From NCBI RefSeq assembly GCF_915403165.1, contig NZ_OU659204.1, forward strand, positions 310,001-374,000: a stretch of 64,000 nt of DNA, given 5' to 3'. Below are positions 31,756 to 41,640 of this stretch, piece by piece (within the stretch, counting starts at the first letter, position 1; each line of letters starts with the position of its first letter). Made by a program: the position numbers and the translations under genes. The notes under the pieces are model-generated. The model made no database searches and had not been told where the DNA came from. It saw nothing but the letters and a program-made list of their open reading frames with translations. This stretch comes from Providencia alcalifaciens. Lineage in GTDB: Bacteria > Pseudomonadota > Gammaproteobacteria > Enterobacterales > Enterobacteriaceae.

Positions 31756-32658
31756 ATGTCTCAAACAACTGAGTCGAAAGCAGTCAGCGCCCCGAAGCCG
31801 ATGACGCCGCTACAAGAATTCTGGCATTACTTTAAGCGCAACAAAGGCGCTGTTGTTGGTATGTTCTACATCATCTTGATGGTGTTAATCGCTATTCTTG
31901 CGGGTGTATTAGCGCCTCATGCTCCTGATGAGCAATTCCGTCAGGCGTTATTGACGCCACCAGTCTGGGAAGAGGGTGGTTCATGGGAGTTTATTCTTGG
32001 CACGGATGATGTCGGGCGCGATTTATTATCTCGCCTAATGTACGGAGCAAGGCTTTCGTTATTAGTGGGCTGCCTCGTGGTGGTGTTATCCCTGATTATG
32101 GGGGTGACTATTGGGGTAATTGCGGGTTATTTTGGCGGCGTAGTGGATGCGCTGATTATGCGTGTCGTCGACATTATGTTGGCCCTGCCAAGCTTATTAC
32201 TCGCATTGGTCTTGGTGGCAATTTTCGGTCCCTCGATTGTCAATGCTTCGATAGCGTTAACCTTTGTGGCATTACCACACTACATCCGTTTGACGCGAGC
32301 AGCGGTTCTCGTGGAAGTGAATCGTGACTATGTGACTGCCTCGAGAGTGGCGGGAGCAGGAGCATTACGTCAAATGTTCGTTAATATTTTACCTAACTGT
32401 CTGGCACCACTGATTGTTCAGGCATCTTTAGGCTTCTCGAATGCCATCTTAGATATGGCTGCACTGGGTTTTCTGGGAATGGGGGCACAGCCACCAACAC
32501 CAGAATGGGGGACTATGTTGTCTGATGTGTTGCAGTTTGCACAAAGCGCATGGTGGGTCGTAACGTTCCCAGGATTAGCAATTTTATTAACGGTATTAGC
32601 GTTTAACCTGATGGGTGATGGTTTACGTGACGCCTTTGATCCAAAACTCAAGCAGTGA
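31756..32658 (+). CDS. dppC: Dipeptide ABC transporter permease DppC
   Basis: A 300-residue second permease. It has an N-terminal OppC_N segment (FWHYFKRNKGAVVGMFYIILMVLIAIL), then the MetI domain with LGTDDVGRDLLSRLMYGARLSL and the EAA loop NRDYVTASRVAGAGALRQMFVNILPN. It heterodimerises with DppB. AAGGAG precedes the start, 11 bp after dppB. Confidence 0.96.
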   Translation: MSQTTESKAVSAPKPMTPLQEFWHYFKRNKGAVVGMFYIILMVLIAILAGVLAPHAPDEQFRQALLTPPVWEEGGSWEFILGTDDVGRDLLSRLMYGARLSLLVGCLVVVLSLIMGVTIGVIAGYFGGVVDALIMRVVDIMLALPSLLLALVLVAIFGPSIVNASIALTFVALPHYIRLTRAAVLVEVNRDYVTASRVAGAGALRQMFVNILPNCLAPLIVQASLGFSNAILDMAALGFLGMGAQPPTPEWGTMLSDVLQFAQSAWWVVTFPGLAILLTVLAFNLMGDGLRDAFDPKLKQ

Positions 32659-32670
32659 TGAGGTAATCTA

Positions 32671-33651
32671 ATGGCATTGTTAAATGTACAAGAACTCTCC
32701 GTTCACTTTGGTGACGAAGAGACTCCGTTTCGCGCCGTTGACCGCATCAGCTACCAAGTTGAGAAAGGGCAAGTGGTGGGGATCGTAGGTGAATCAGGTT
32801 CAGGTAAATCAGTTAGCTCACTGGCGATTATGGGGTTAATTGATTACCCCGGCAAAGTGATGGCGAAATCGTTGCAGTTTGATGGACGCGATTTATTGTC
32901 GATCCCGGAAAAAGAGCGTCGCCAAATTGTTGGTGCAGATGTGGCAATGATTTTCCAAGACCCGATGACCAGTTTAAACCCATGCTTTACGGTCGGTTAT
33001 CAGATCATGGAAGCGTTAAAAGTACACCAAGGGGGCAATAGAAGCACCCGTAAACAGCGGGCAATTGACCTGCTAAACATGGTGGGAATTCCTGATCCGC
33101 AGTCGCGCCTTGACGTATATCCTCATCAGTTATCTGGCGGGATGAGTCAGCGAATTATGATTGCGATGGCGATTGCTTGTCGTCCAAAGCTGTTGATTGC
33201 CGATGAACCAACAACGGCACTTGATGTGACGATTCAAGCGCAAATCATCGAATTATTGTTGGAATTACAACAACAAGAAAATATGGCGCTAGTACTGATT
33301 ACCCATGATTTAGCGTTAGTGTCGGAAGCCGCACACCATATTATCGTGATGTATGCAGGGCAAGTGGTCGAGTCTGCGAAAGCGAAGGATATTTTTAAAC
33401 ATCCAAGACATCCATATACCCAAGCATTGCTGCGTGCACTGCCTGAATTTGCTAGTAATAAGTCGCGTTTAGCCTCTTTGCCGGGTGTTGTACCTGGTAA
33501 ATATGATCGCCCTGAAGGGTGCTTGCTCAACCCGCGTTGCCCGTATGCAACGGATCGTTGTCGCCAAGAAGAGCCTGCGTTACAAACCATTGGTGACCGT
33601 CAGGTGAAATGTCACATGCCACTGGATGATATGGGGAGACCAACGCTATGA
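32671..33651 (+). CDS. dppD: Dipeptide ABC transporter ATPase DppD
   Basis: A 326-residue ATP-binding subunit. It has Walker A GESGSGKS (about 40-47), Q-loop [10 protein letters not shown], signature LSGGMSQR, Walker [13 protein letters not shown] and H-loop THD. The C-terminal oligopeptide/dipeptide transporter extension contains [19 protein letters not shown], a cysteine cluster that ligates an Fe-S centre in the family. The start of dppF overlaps its stop codon (ATGA), implying translational coupling. Confidence 0.96.
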   Translation: MALLNVQELSVHFGDEETPFRAVDRISYQVEKGQVVGIVGESGSGKSVSSLAIMGLIDYPGKVMAKSLQFDGRDLLSIPEKERRQIVGADVAMIFQDPMTSLNPCFTVGYQIMEALKVHQGGNRSTRKQRAIDLLNMVGIPDPQSRLDVYPHQLSGGMSQRIMIAMAIACRPKLLIADEPTTALDVTIQAQIIELLLELQQQENMALVLITHDLALVSEAAHHIIVMYAGQVVESAKAKDIFKHPRHPYTQALLRALPEFASNKSRLASLPGVVPGKYDRPEGCLLNPRCPYATDRCRQEEPALQTIGDRQVKCHMPLDDMGRPTL

Positions 33652-34658
33652 GTGAGCAACAAGTTAAAGGAATGCCGCTCTTAAAAGCGGTGGACTTGAA
33701 AAAATACTATTCCGTAAAAGGCGGGGTCTTCTCGAAGGAGAAAACACTCAAAGCGCTTGATGGTGTCTCTTTTGAGCTAGAAAAAGGGAAAACATTGGCA
33801 GTGGTTGGGGAGTCGGGTTGTGGGAAATCCACACTTGGGCGCTTGTTAACTATGATTGAGCAACCATCGGACGGTGAGCTGTATTATCGTGATCAAAACT
33901 TACTGATTAAAGATAAAGCGGCAGAGAAACTACGTCGTCAAAAAATCCAAATTGTCTTCCAAAACCCGTATGGTTCGCTGAACCCGCGTAAAAAAGTAGG
34001 GCAAATTTTGGAAGAGCCTTTATCGATTAACACCTCGCTGTCGAAAGAGCAGCGTAAAGAAAAAGTGTTATCCATGATGGCAAAAGTGGGTTTGAAAACG
34101 GAACATTATAGCCGTTACCCGCACATGTTTTCTGGTGGACAACGTCAACGTATCGCTATCGCTCGTGGATTGATGTTAGATCCTGATGTGGTCGTGGCGG
34201 ATGAGCCAGTATCGGCGTTGGATGTATCCGTACGTGCTCAGGTATTGAACCTGATGATGGATTTACAGCAAGAGTTGGGGCTCTCCTATGTGTTCATCTC
34301 TCATGATTTATCGGTGGTAGAGCATATCGCGGATGAAGTGATGGTGATGTATTTGGGGCGTTGTGTGGAAAAGGGGACTAAAGAGCAGATTTTTAACAAT
34401 CCTCAGCACCCATACACTCAAGCGCTACTTTCTGCGACGCCACGTTTGAATCCTGACCAACGCCGTGAGCGCATCAAATTAACGGGAGAATTACCGAGCC
34501 CAATGAATCCGCCTCCGGGGTGTGCGTTTGCAGCACGTTGTCGACGCGCTTTTGGTCCATGCACGCAATCTCAGCCTGCATTGAAAAACTACCGTGAGCA
34601 GTTAGTCGCTTGTTTTGCCGTTGATGAAGACGAAAAGCAGGCAATAGTCGCAAATTAA
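33648..34658 (+). CDS. dppF: Dipeptide ABC transporter ATPase DppF
   Basis: A 336-residue second ATPase. It has Walker [25 protein letters not shown], signature FSGGQRQR, Walker [12 protein letters not shown] and H-loop SHD. The C-terminal cysteine cluster is [19 protein letters not shown]. It pairs with DppD to power import. It is the last gene of the operon and is followed by a terminator ten bases later. Confidence 0.96.
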   Translation: MSEQQVKGMPLLKAVDLKKYYSVKGGVFSKEKTLKALDGVSFELEKGKTLAVVGESGCGKSTLGRLLTMIEQPSDGELYYRDQNLLIKDKAAEKLRRQKIQIVFQNPYGSLNPRKKVGQILEEPLSINTSLSKEQRKEKVLSMMAKVGLKTEHYSRYPHMFSGGQRQRIAIARGLMLDPDVVVADEPVSALDVSVRAQVLNLMMDLQQELGLSYVFISHDLSVVEHIADEVMVMYLGRCVEKGTKEQIFNNPQHPYTQALLSATPRLNPDQRRERIKLTGELPSPMNPPPGCAFAARCRRAFGPCTQSQPALKNYREQLVACFAVDEDEKQAIVAN

Positions 34659-34667
34659 TCACTTTAG

Positions 34668-34700
34668 ACGGCAGAAAAGCAGACTTTCTGCCGTTTCTTT
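34668..34700 (+). terminator. Terminator of the dpp operon
   Basis: ACGGCAGAAA (34668-34677), a seven-base loop and its perfect complement (34685-34694) are followed by TTCTTT. Confidence 0.75.
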
Positions 34701-34854
34701 ATGCTGTATCTACTCACTTTAGCGGTTAATTTGGAGCTTATCCTAAATAAGTGATCTTTCTTTTTTAAAGCTGCACCTTTATACGGAAAATCAAGTATAC
34801 TGTTTGTCCGATTTTTTTCTTTAAAAAGCAGCTTGATTAGGAAGGTTGTGGGAA

Positions 34855-35553
34855 ATGAACACTCGTGTCCAACGTTCACTCACGTTTAAGAGCATGATCG
34901 TATTCTTTGTGATTACGTTGCTTTTTCTTGCACTTTTTTTGTCCATTCAATTTACTTACCTCTTAGAACAGCGCAAACAAGATTATTTAAATCAACTGAG
35001 CAATGCCGTAGTTCAAGTCCAAAAACCTTTGACGGATTCGCTACTTAGCTCTGATTTAAACGAAGCCAAAAGGCTGCTGGTGAGCTTGAAAACCTCGGGG
35101 ATTATGGGAAAAGCCATTGTTACGGTGGATAATGCGACGGTAATGAATTTAAGCTTTGCTACGCCGAAACCAATCCCTGAATGGTCTTTACCGCTGATTG
35201 GTATTCCGGTGGAGATGACTGTCCCACTGTATGCCTATGGCACGATGGCACCACAAGCGAAACCTCAAGGTTATTTGACGTTACAAGTGGATTCTAACCG
35301 GGTTTACCGTTTTGCACTCAACACATTTGCGTTGTTAATGACAACGTATTTGCTGCTAGCGCTGATTATCTCCATTGCGATGACGTGGTGTGTGAGTCGC
35401 ATGATTGTACGTCCATTGCGTAAAATTGCGGGCGAGTTGCAAGCAAATCAAGCAATCAGTCATTTGGATGTTTCTCAATATCATCAAGATGATGAGATAG
35501 GGTTATTGGCGAAAGGTTATAATCGTCAAATAAAACAACAAAATTCAGATTAA
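34855..35553 (+). pseudogene. Truncated PdeK (YhjK)-like protein: sensor and HAMP only
   Basis: 232 residues that resemble the N-terminus of E. coli PdeK/YhjK. There is a membrane helix (about 13-38), a periplasmic LapD/MoxY-like sensor region with YGTMAPQAKPQGYLTLQVDSNRVYRFALNT, a second membrane helix (LLMTTYLLLALIISIAMTW) and a HAMP domain ending HQDDEIGLLAKGYNRQIKQQ. E. coli PdeK is about 650 residues and continues with GGDEF and EAL domains; here the frame stops just after HAMP, and neither domain is visible in the next 350 bp. It sits before yhjJ, exactly where pdeK lies in E. coli. I chose the ATG at 34855 (AGGAAGG upstream), not the TTG at 34846. It may be a decayed gene or a functional orphan sensor; no mutation within the remaining part is visible. 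Confidence 0.75.
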
Positions 35554-35907
35554 GCCATGAACATGTTATAAGGTTTGTGGTCTAATATCATTACACATAC
35601 CTATCATATTGTTAGCAACAAGATTCGGGCGACTTACTCATTATCAGTCGTATCCAAAATGCGAAATATCAGCAGAGAAATGGTGATGTTTAATATGCAT
35701 TTTAGTGATCAACCTAGCGACTTAGCGTATTGAGCGCCGCCCAATTATCTCAATAACATGCAACGATGTTTTTTTCGGGTATAGTGATAATCAAATTTTT
35801 GATGAAGCCAAACTATATCGCTTAACCGAGTCAATTAGCGTTTTTCGTTAATTTTTCTGTTGCTGTTTACGGTTAAATACAAGGATATAAAGAACATAGG
35901 GGTCTAC
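35554..35907 (+). other. Intergenic region where pdeK catalytic domains would lie
   Basis: 354 bp with stops in all frames and no recognisable GGDEF or EAL motif. It probably holds the yhjJ promoter. AGGGG lies six bases before the yhjJ ATG. Confidence 0.5.
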
Positions 35908-37440
35908 ATGCAGGGTTTGAAAGTGCGATATATCATCGGCGTGGTACTTTTATCAGTCACTGGTTTTGCCAGTGCTGAACCTTTACAACCCGATCCAGCA
36001 TGGCAGCAAGGAAAGCTCGAGAATGGCTTTAACTGGCAGTTATTACAAACACCACAGCGTCCAAATGACCGAATTCAACTTCGGTTAGCGATTAAAACAG
36101 GTTCGTTATCTGAAAAAGCCAGCGAAAAAGGATACAGTTATCTGATCCCTAGAATGGCGCTATTCCATCAATCTGAAGCTTTTCCTGCCGCTACATTACA
36201 AAATTTTTGGCGTCAGGCGACTGACCCTGATATGCCGTTGCCTCCAGCCGTGGTTTCTTACGACTACACAATTTATAGTCTAAGTCTGCCTAACAACCGC
36301 CCTGATTTGGTGAAACAAGCATTAAGTTGGTTGGCAACTTCTGTCGCTGGGGCGCAATATACAGAGAATTCATTGCAGAGTGGGTTAACGATTCCCAATA
36401 TTCCAGTGGCTACCTTACCTGTAAATGCCAACGACCCTGTTTGGCGTGCTCGCCTCAATGGATCGGCGATGCTAGGTTATGATCCGGGGCAGAAGCCAAA
36501 CGGTAAAGTCGATTTAGCCAGTGTGAATTCGTTCTATCAAAAATGGTATACACCTGATGTCATGACGTTATACGTCGCGGGGCATGTGGATTCTCGCATG
36601 TTATCTGACAGTATCACCCAAGCGTTTTCATCATTAGAAGGCAAACGTTCTGAGCCTGTTTCGGTAGCTGTTTTATCGTCAGTTAAGCCTCAGTCAATTG
36701 ATATTCTTCAGGATAAATCAACGCAAGATACACTTTCTCTAATTTGGGATATCGATTGGTTACCAATTAAAGATTCCAATGTATTGCTGCGTTATTGGGG
36801 AAGTGACCTCGCTCGCGAAGCCATTTACCGCTCATTGCAGAAAACCTTTAAACAAAAGTTTGCTGAAGATGGTGTGACACCAGGCTTAGATTGTCGTGTT
36901 CAGTATCAAAAAGCGAGCTGTACGTTAGCCATTTCCGCGCCACCAGAAAAAATGGCTGCGGTGGCAGATGTGGCGTTGAATGAGCTGGCTGCAATCAGCC
37001 AAAATGGCATTGATCCAGAGTTGTTCAATAGCATGATGAAAGAGAAGCAAGTTCAATTATCACAACTGTTTGCGGCGTATGCTCGTACCAGTACCGATGT
37101 GTTAATTAGCCAGCGTTTGATTTCACAACAAAATGGCGTCGTGGATATCGCACCTGAGCAGTACCAATTACTCAGACAAGCGTTCTTAGGGACTCAAAAT
37201 CTTGAACAAGTGAACATGGAAGCACGTCGTTTACTGTCTCAAGAAGCGGCGATTGTCTTAGCGCAGCCGAAAGAAAAACAGACCATGGACGCGGAGCAAA
37301 TTCGTCAGAAATTTACGCAAGTGTTATGGCCTAAATTGCCAGCGGTTGTGGAGGCTGCACCAGAATCTCCAGCAGTAGCAGAGCCTCAAGAAGGTGAACC
37401 TGCACCAGCGTTACCGATCCCTGCTCCATTGACTCGATAG
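35908..37440 (+). CDS. yhjJ: YhjJ, periplasmic M16-like protein without zinc motif
   Basis: 510 residues from the ATG at 35908, which has AGGGG six bases upstream; the upstream in-frame TTG is not used. A signal peptide ends at FASAEP (about residue 24). The body has the M16 insulinase-like fold: KLENGFNWQLLQTPQRPNDRIQLRLAIKTGS and WYTPDVMTLYVAGHVD. The HxxEH zinc-binding motif is missing where it is expected (YLIPRMALFH), so it is probably a non-catalytic homologue. The C-terminus is Pro/Ala/Glu-rich. It follows the pdeK remnant, as in E. coli, and its function is unknown. Confidence 0.88.
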   Translation: MQGLKVRYIIGVVLLSVTGFASAEPLQPDPAWQQGKLENGFNWQLLQTPQRPNDRIQLRLAIKTGSLSEKASEKGYSYLIPRMALFHQSEAFPAATLQNFWRQATDPDMPLPPAVVSYDYTIYSLSLPNNRPDLVKQALSWLATSVAGAQYTENSLQSGLTIPNIPVATLPVNANDPVWRARLNGSAMLGYDPGQKPNGKVDLASVNSFYQKWYTPDVMTLYVAGHVDSRMLSDSITQAFSSLEGKRSEPVSVAVLSSVKPQSIDILQDKSTQDTLSLIWDIDWLPIKDSNVLLRYWGSDLAREAIYRSLQKTFKQKFAEDGVTPGLDCRVQYQKASCTLAISAPPEKMAAVADVALNELAAISQNGIDPELFNSMMKEKQVQLSQLFAAYARTSTDVLISQRLISQQNGVVDIAPEQYQLLRQAFLGTQNLEQVNMEARRLLSQEAAIVLAQPKEKQTMDAEQIRQKFTQVLWPKLPAVVEAAPESPAVAEPQEGEPAPALPIPAPLTR

Positions 37441-37456
37441 TGGTCAACTGAATAAA

Positions 37457-37487
37457 ATAGCCCTCACTAGTGAGGGCTATTTTTTTG
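37457..37487 (+). terminator. Terminator after yhjJ
   Basis: AATAGCCCTCAC (37457-37468) pairs with GTGAGGGCTATT, followed by TTTTT. The loop is minimal (TA). The symmetric A-tract could also serve the converging serine hydrolase gene. Confidence 0.8.
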
Positions 37488-37500
37488 TGTTGATGGCGCT

Positions 37501-38493
37501 TTATTTAGACGTCAACAATGCTTCAATCGCGTTAATCAGTACGTTCCGTGAATCTCGGTTATCCACAAAACCCGCAGCGCTGGTTTGAGTTGCTGGTGAA
37601 TAGTACGCAACGGAACCCCAAAAGCCCAAATGGGAATAGAGTGTCATGCCGTTGATCTCACTGACCATGATCCCTTGTCGATAGCCTTGAGCCCCTTCAT
37701 GGGAACCTGCACTTAACATGGTGTCTAAGGTTTCTGATTTGGTAAAAATCTTACCGCTAAATAGCGCTTCAAAGAACTGCGCCATTTGTTTCGAGGACAT
37801 CACTAAGCCACCACCGCCATACACATCCATTGAAGGATCCATGTCGGTGCAATCGAGTTTTCCGAGGTACTGTTTTGCACGAGGTTCCGTTGTGGTAGGG
37901 AATTCAAATGTTTCCCAGTAGGCGCTCAGCAAGCCAATTTCATTAAACTTCAAGAGTTCTCGGACGGCTTCTCCCAATGCTTGCCCCGTCATTCGCTCAA
38001 TAATATTCCCAAGCAAAATATAGCCCGTATCAGAATAGATAAAAGCTTCGGAAGGACGGAAAAAGGAGTGATCTTGCTGAACATATAGCTCAATTTGCTC
38101 TGAACGTGTCCATTGATAATCAGGGCGTTTTAAGACGTCTTTGAGGTATTCCTCGTTGGCATGATCCAATAGCCCGCTACTGTGGTTGAGTAGGTGGCGG
38201 ATCGTAATTGCATCAGTGTCGTATTTTGATGAGAGTAATTGATTGTATTTTGGTGAAATATAATGAGAAATACTGTCATCTACAAACAGCTTACCCATTT
38301 CAGCCAAGCGTAAAATCGCCGCAGCAGTAAAGGGTTTGGTGTTACTCGCAATGCGTAAAGGCGTATCGACAGTTAATGGTTTCCCCGCAAGATCGCTACC
38401 TCGCGCGCAGAATGTTCCAACGCAGTTTTGTGGCTGGTTATGGTAATAAACGACGACACCACAAGATAGATTTTCCAATTGAGAGATTAGCAT
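37501..38493 (-). CDS. Serine hydrolase, class C beta-lactamase/PBP4* family
   Basis: 330 residues from the ATG at 38491-38493 (AAGGAAG six bases upstream); an upstream in-frame GTG at 38520 lacks a site. The beta-lactamase-related fold is shown by SxxK as SNTK in RIASNTKPFTAAAILRLAE, YSDTGY in place of YxN, and HLG in SHLGFWGSVAYYSP in place of KTG. HLLNHSSGLLDH and the central GGGGLVMSSKQMAQF are also typical. No signal peptide is seen, so a cytoplasmic esterase or D-aminopeptidase role is more likely than antibiotic resistance. The substrate is unknown. Confidence 0.85.
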   Translation of the reverse strand: MLISQLENLSCGVVVYYHNQPQNCVGTFCARGSDLAGKPLTVDTPLRIASNTKPFTAAAILRLAEMGKLFVDDSISHYISPKYNQLLSSKYDTDAITIRHLLNHSSGLLDHANEEYLKDVLKRPDYQWTRSEQIELYVQQDHSFFRPSEAFIYSDTGYILLGNIIERMTGQALGEAVRELLKFNEIGLLSAYWETFEFPTTTEPRAKQYLGKLDCTDMDPSMDVYGGGGLVMSSKQMAQFFEALFSGKIFTKSETLDTMLSAGSHEGAQGYRQGIMVSEINGMTLYSHLGFWGSVAYYSPATQTSAAGFVDNRDSRNVLINAIEALLTSK

Positions 38494-38737
38494 TGTCGAC
38501 TTCCTTAGGCAGGGGCTCACAGTATCTTAGCCAGTTTGTTGTTATAACATACACGCTTAAAATACGTTTAGTTTGCTAATTTTATGATAGTAATGAGAAA
38601 TGCGGTCGCTATCACATTCCGAAAAACAGTTAGGTTCATTAGGAAAAGATTGGGATAGAATGATAAAGATACATATTATATGCAATTTATTAACATGCTA
38701 TTCATCTATCGCGTAAGCATAAAAAGGTAAGGAAAGT

Positions 38738-39796
38738 ATGAGCCATTCCAATGTATTAATGCATCGCCTCAACCTACGTTATCCTATTATTCAAGCACCT
38801 ATGGCGGTGGTTTCAACACCTGCGTTGGTAGCCGCCGTTTGTGAGGCGGGCGGATTGGGCTCCTTAGCACTGGGTGCGAGCTCGGTAGACCAAGCAAGGT
38901 CAATGATTGCAGCCACTCAAGCACTGACGGACAAGCCGTTTAATGTGAATGTGTTTTGCCATACCACGCCACAACGTAATAGCCAGAACGAGCAGGCTTG
39001 GTTAGCGCATTTGCAGCCTAAATTTCAGCAATTTAACCGTCAAGCTCCAGAGCAATTGGATGAAATTTATCTCTCATTTTTAGATAATCCAGCCATGTTG
39101 GCGCTTTTCTTAGAAATGAAACCCGCTGTCGTGAGTTTTCACTTCAATGTGCCGTCTCGTGAAGTTATCAATGCTTTGAAAGAAAAAGGTATTTTTACGA
39201 TGGCGACGGCGACAAACTTACATGAAGCCCAATTAATTGAACAAGCCGGCATTGATGCGATTGTGGCACAAGGAATAGAAGCTGGTGGACATCGTGGTAT
39301 GTTTGATGTGCAATCCAAAGATGAAGAATTGACGACAAATCAGTTGGTTGCGCTACTTGCTAAACACACTCAATTACCGATTATTGCGACAGGGGGGATC
39401 ATGGATGGTGCGGATATCAAGCAAGCCCTTGCTCATGGTGCCTCTGTCGCACAATTAGGAACCGCCTTTCTGTTATGCCCTGAATCTGCGGCAAATGAAG
39501 GATATCGTCGTAAGCTGAAAAGCCAAACGATGGACAATACTTATTTAACTGCTGCTATCTCAGGGCGGCCTGCTCGAGGTATTTTCAACCAGTTTATGCA
39601 AGCGGGGCAGCAGTATGATGAAAGTAAATTACCAGATTATCCCATCGCTTATGATGTAGGTAAGCAACTGAATGCCGCGGCAACTCACTCCGGCAATGAT
39701 GAATTTGCCGCCCATTGGGCGGGACAAAATGTGGCAAAAGTCCGTGAAATGAGCGCAAAAGATTTGATGGCGGCATTAGTGAAAGAGATGGAATAA
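38738..39796 (+). CDS. Nitronate monooxygenase-family flavoprotein
   Basis: A 352-residue FMN-dependent TIM-barrel protein of the nitronate monooxygenase (NMO) family. It begins with the canonical RYPIIQAPMAVVSTPALVAAVCEAGGLGSLALG. Also present are VVSFHFNVPS, GIDAIVAQGIEAGGHRG (catalytic His and FMN phosphate region), PIIATGGIMDG and HGASVAQLGTAFLLC. These enzymes oxidise nitronates such as propionate-3-nitronate to harmless products. AAGGAAAG gives a ribosome binding site. It appears monocistronic. Confidence 0.88.
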   Translation: MSHSNVLMHRLNLRYPIIQAPMAVVSTPALVAAVCEAGGLGSLALGASSVDQARSMIAATQALTDKPFNVNVFCHTTPQRNSQNEQAWLAHLQPKFQQFNRQAPEQLDEIYLSFLDNPAMLALFLEMKPAVVSFHFNVPSREVINALKEKGIFTMATATNLHEAQLIEQAGIDAIVAQGIEAGGHRGMFDVQSKDEELTTNQLVALLAKHTQLPIIATGGIMDGADIKQALAHGASVAQLGTAFLLCPESAANEGYRRKLKSQTMDNTYLTAAISGRPARGIFNQFMQAGQQYDESKLPDYPIAYDVGKQLNAAATHSGNDEFAAHWAGQNVAKVREMSAKDLMAALVKEME

Positions 39797-39841
39797 ATGC
39801 ATGAGGGGAATGATAAATCCGTCATTCCCCTATGATTGAGA

Positions 39842-40834
39842 TTAAGAAGTGAGAACGTCTTGTGAACCACCTTTCGGCTCATCCGTGGCAATCCACGCGG
39901 CGCAAAAGAGTGTGAGTCGGGCAAAGAAATAGAAAAATGCCATTAACCCCAATACTGAACCGAAAGCTGCCCCCGATGGCGAAGAGGCTAAGGTTGGTAA
40001 AATCCATGTCATGATAGATTTGATGATTTCAAACCCAATCGCAGCGAGCAAGGTGCCTTTCAACAGTGAGCGGCGACGGTGCTGCATGCGTGGTAAAATC
40101 CAGAAAATCCACAAAAATAATAAGAAGTTAGCGGTAATGGAAATCGCTAAACCAATCAAGGTCCAAACAGGCTTAAGCCACTCAATGCTGTCTAAGCCAA
40201 GAGTGCTGACAATGGTCGCTTGTGCAGAACCTGCTACAGAGGTCAGTGTAATGGTGACAATTAACGCAATTAGCAAGCCAATTAGCGCGAAAAAGTCCCG
40301 AACATAGCGAAAAACGATATTCTCCTGCTCTGCTTCATTCCGTTCCCAAGTGGTGCGAGATTGCGCCAAAATCGCTAAGCGCAAGTTATTCACCCAGTTA
40401 ACCCCAGAATAAACGGCTAATGCTAAACCCGTTAACCCCACGGTAGTACGCTGGCGGATGGCGGTATCAATGGTCTGCTCAAGGGTATTCGCGAGTGTGG
40501 GATCTGTAATGTTGGCAGAAATGCCACGAATGAGTTTTTCAAGTAATTCAGGATTGCTGGCTAACACGAAACCCGCCGCCGCGAAGCTAAACATCAGTAC
40601 GGGGATCAGGGATAAAAATGAGAAATAGGTAATTGCGGCACCAAATTGGTTACCCATTCTATCGGTAAAACGCTGAGCAGTGCGGATTAAATGCGCGATA
40701 AATGGAATTGCACAAACAAAATCAACCACCCTCATTGAGAGCGTTAGGGCTTTTTTACTGCCATCTAGGCTTTTGTTCAGAGTGGATTTTAATTTGTTGG
40801 TCTCTTTTTGTTGCTCATCTTGCATGCCTGACAT
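39842..40834 (-). CDS. yhjD: YhjD, YihY/RNase BN-like inner-membrane protein
   Basis: A 330-residue membrane protein of the YihY/UPF0761 family, clearly closer to YhjD than to Rbn/YihY. Family segments are DRMGNQFGAAITYFSFLSLIPVLMFSFAAAGFVLAS, QQ/RQRTTVGLTGLALAVYSGVNWVNNLR, and SPSGAAFGSVLGLMAFFYFFARLTLFCAAWIATDE. About six hydrophobic segments are present. Suppressor mutations in E. coli yhjD relieve the need for Kdo-lipid A export, so a role in lipid transport has been proposed; that is recalled knowledge. Confidence 0.92.
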   Translation of the reverse strand: MSGMQDEQQKETNKLKSTLNKSLDGSKKALTLSMRVVDFVCAIPFIAHLIRTAQRFTDRMGNQFGAAITYFSFLSLIPVLMFSFAAAGFVLASNPELLEKLIRGISANITDPTLANTLEQTIDTAIRQRTTVGLTGLALAVYSGVNWVNNLRLAILAQSRTTWERNEAEQENIVFRYVRDFFALIGLLIALIVTITLTSVAGSAQATIVSTLGLDSIEWLKPVWTLIGLAISITANFLLFLWIFWILPRMQHRRRSLLKGTLLAAIGFEIIKSIMTWILPTLASSPSGAAFGSVLGLMAFFYFFARLTLFCAAWIATDEPKGGSQDVLTS

Positions 40835-40923
40835 GCGTTCCCCTTTTCACTGCTTAATCAAAATGTTCTTATAATTCACCATTCTATATTCTTTTATACT
40901 ATAGCCTAAGTTTGTTGATAATT

Positions 40924-40965
40924 TCACCCCATGCCTTTATTTATCCAAAATTAGGCATGGGGTGA
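40924..40965. repeat. Perfect 13-bp inverted repeat between yhjD and DUF1090 gene
   Basis: TCACCCCATGCCT (40924-40936) pairs perfectly with 40953-40965 across a 16-nt loop. It is a very stable hairpin but has no U-tract on either strand. It lies downstream of the DUF1090 gene and upstream of yhjD on the same strand. Confidence 0.65.
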
Positions 40966-41009
40966 GATAAAGAATGAAGGTTAACTATTTGATTAAAGCT
41001 GAGTTTTCA

Positions 41010-41411
41010 CTAAAGGGTGTCTTTGTAGATATCTGAGAGGTCTTGGGCTTCTTGAAGCTCAGCCTTTGCTTCGGCAACTTTACGCTTATGTTTAGCGATT
41101 TTTTCAGGATCACCTTTTTGAATGGATTCTTGCAATTCAGCTTCGCGCTCAGCGACTTTTTTCTGCTTTTCGGCAATTTTCTGCTGGCTATCGCGATACA
41201 GTGAATCAGAGGTACAGTAGCGGTTAACGTTCTCGAGAGCGCGCTCTAAGCCATTTACGCGGTAAGTATTACCGTGTTCTTTGGCATATTTGAGCTGAGT
41301 TTCAATTTTCTGCTTTTTAATTTCACACCCTTGAGATGAATTTTTAGCCATTGCAGAATTATTCACTAAAAACAACGCTAATATTGAAGATATTATAAAT
41401 ACTCGTTTCAT
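41010..41411 (-). CDS. yqjC: DUF1090 periplasmic protein (YqjC-like)
   Basis: A 133-residue DUF1090 protein. A signal peptide ends at SAMAKN (about residue 23). The mature part is almost entirely helical and charged: CEIKKQKIETQLKYAKEHGNTYRVNGLERALENVNRYC carries the two conserved cysteines, and a coiled coil follows (IAEKQKKVAEREAELQESIQKGDPEKIAKHKRKVAEAKAEL). E. coli YqjC is about 122 residues and located elsewhere, with yqjDE, which are missing here. The function is unknown; yqjC is named by family similarity only. Confidence 0.8.
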   Translation of the reverse strand: MKRVFIISSILALFLVNNSAMAKNSSQGCEIKKQKIETQLKYAKEHGNTYRVNGLERALENVNRYCTSDSLYRDSQQKIAEKQKKVAEREAELQESIQKGDPEKIAKHKRKVAEAKAELQEAQDLSDIYKDTL

Positions 41412-41640
41412 TGGTTTCCCCTGTTATGGTTTTTAATTTCGCTTAGGATAGCGTTTCGGTAAGGAAAGGTCATGTGCAATTTTGTCATGTTTTGTCACTA
41501 TGACAATCCCATCAAATTTTAGCTATAATGGCGCGAAAGAAATTATTCGGTCTATTTTTCATTCAACAGACCTTCTGTACAGATTCTATTAACAGCGTTC
41601 ACAAATGTGACTGCTGAATTCCTCAGGAAATAAACGCGAC

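Noticed and set aside
35554..35907. Remnant of the GGDEF/EAL part of pdeK
   Set aside because: All three forward frames were read; no DxLTxLPNR, GGDEF or EAL-like stretch could be found.
37501..38493. AmpC-type antibiotic-resistance beta-lactamase
   Set aside because: There is no signal peptide, the KTG motif is HLG and YxN is YSD. A general serine hydrolase fits better.
39842..40834. RNase BN/Rbn (YihY)
   Set aside because: The sequence is of the same family but matches YhjD features much more closely, and its neighbours (yhjJ, pdeK-like) agree.
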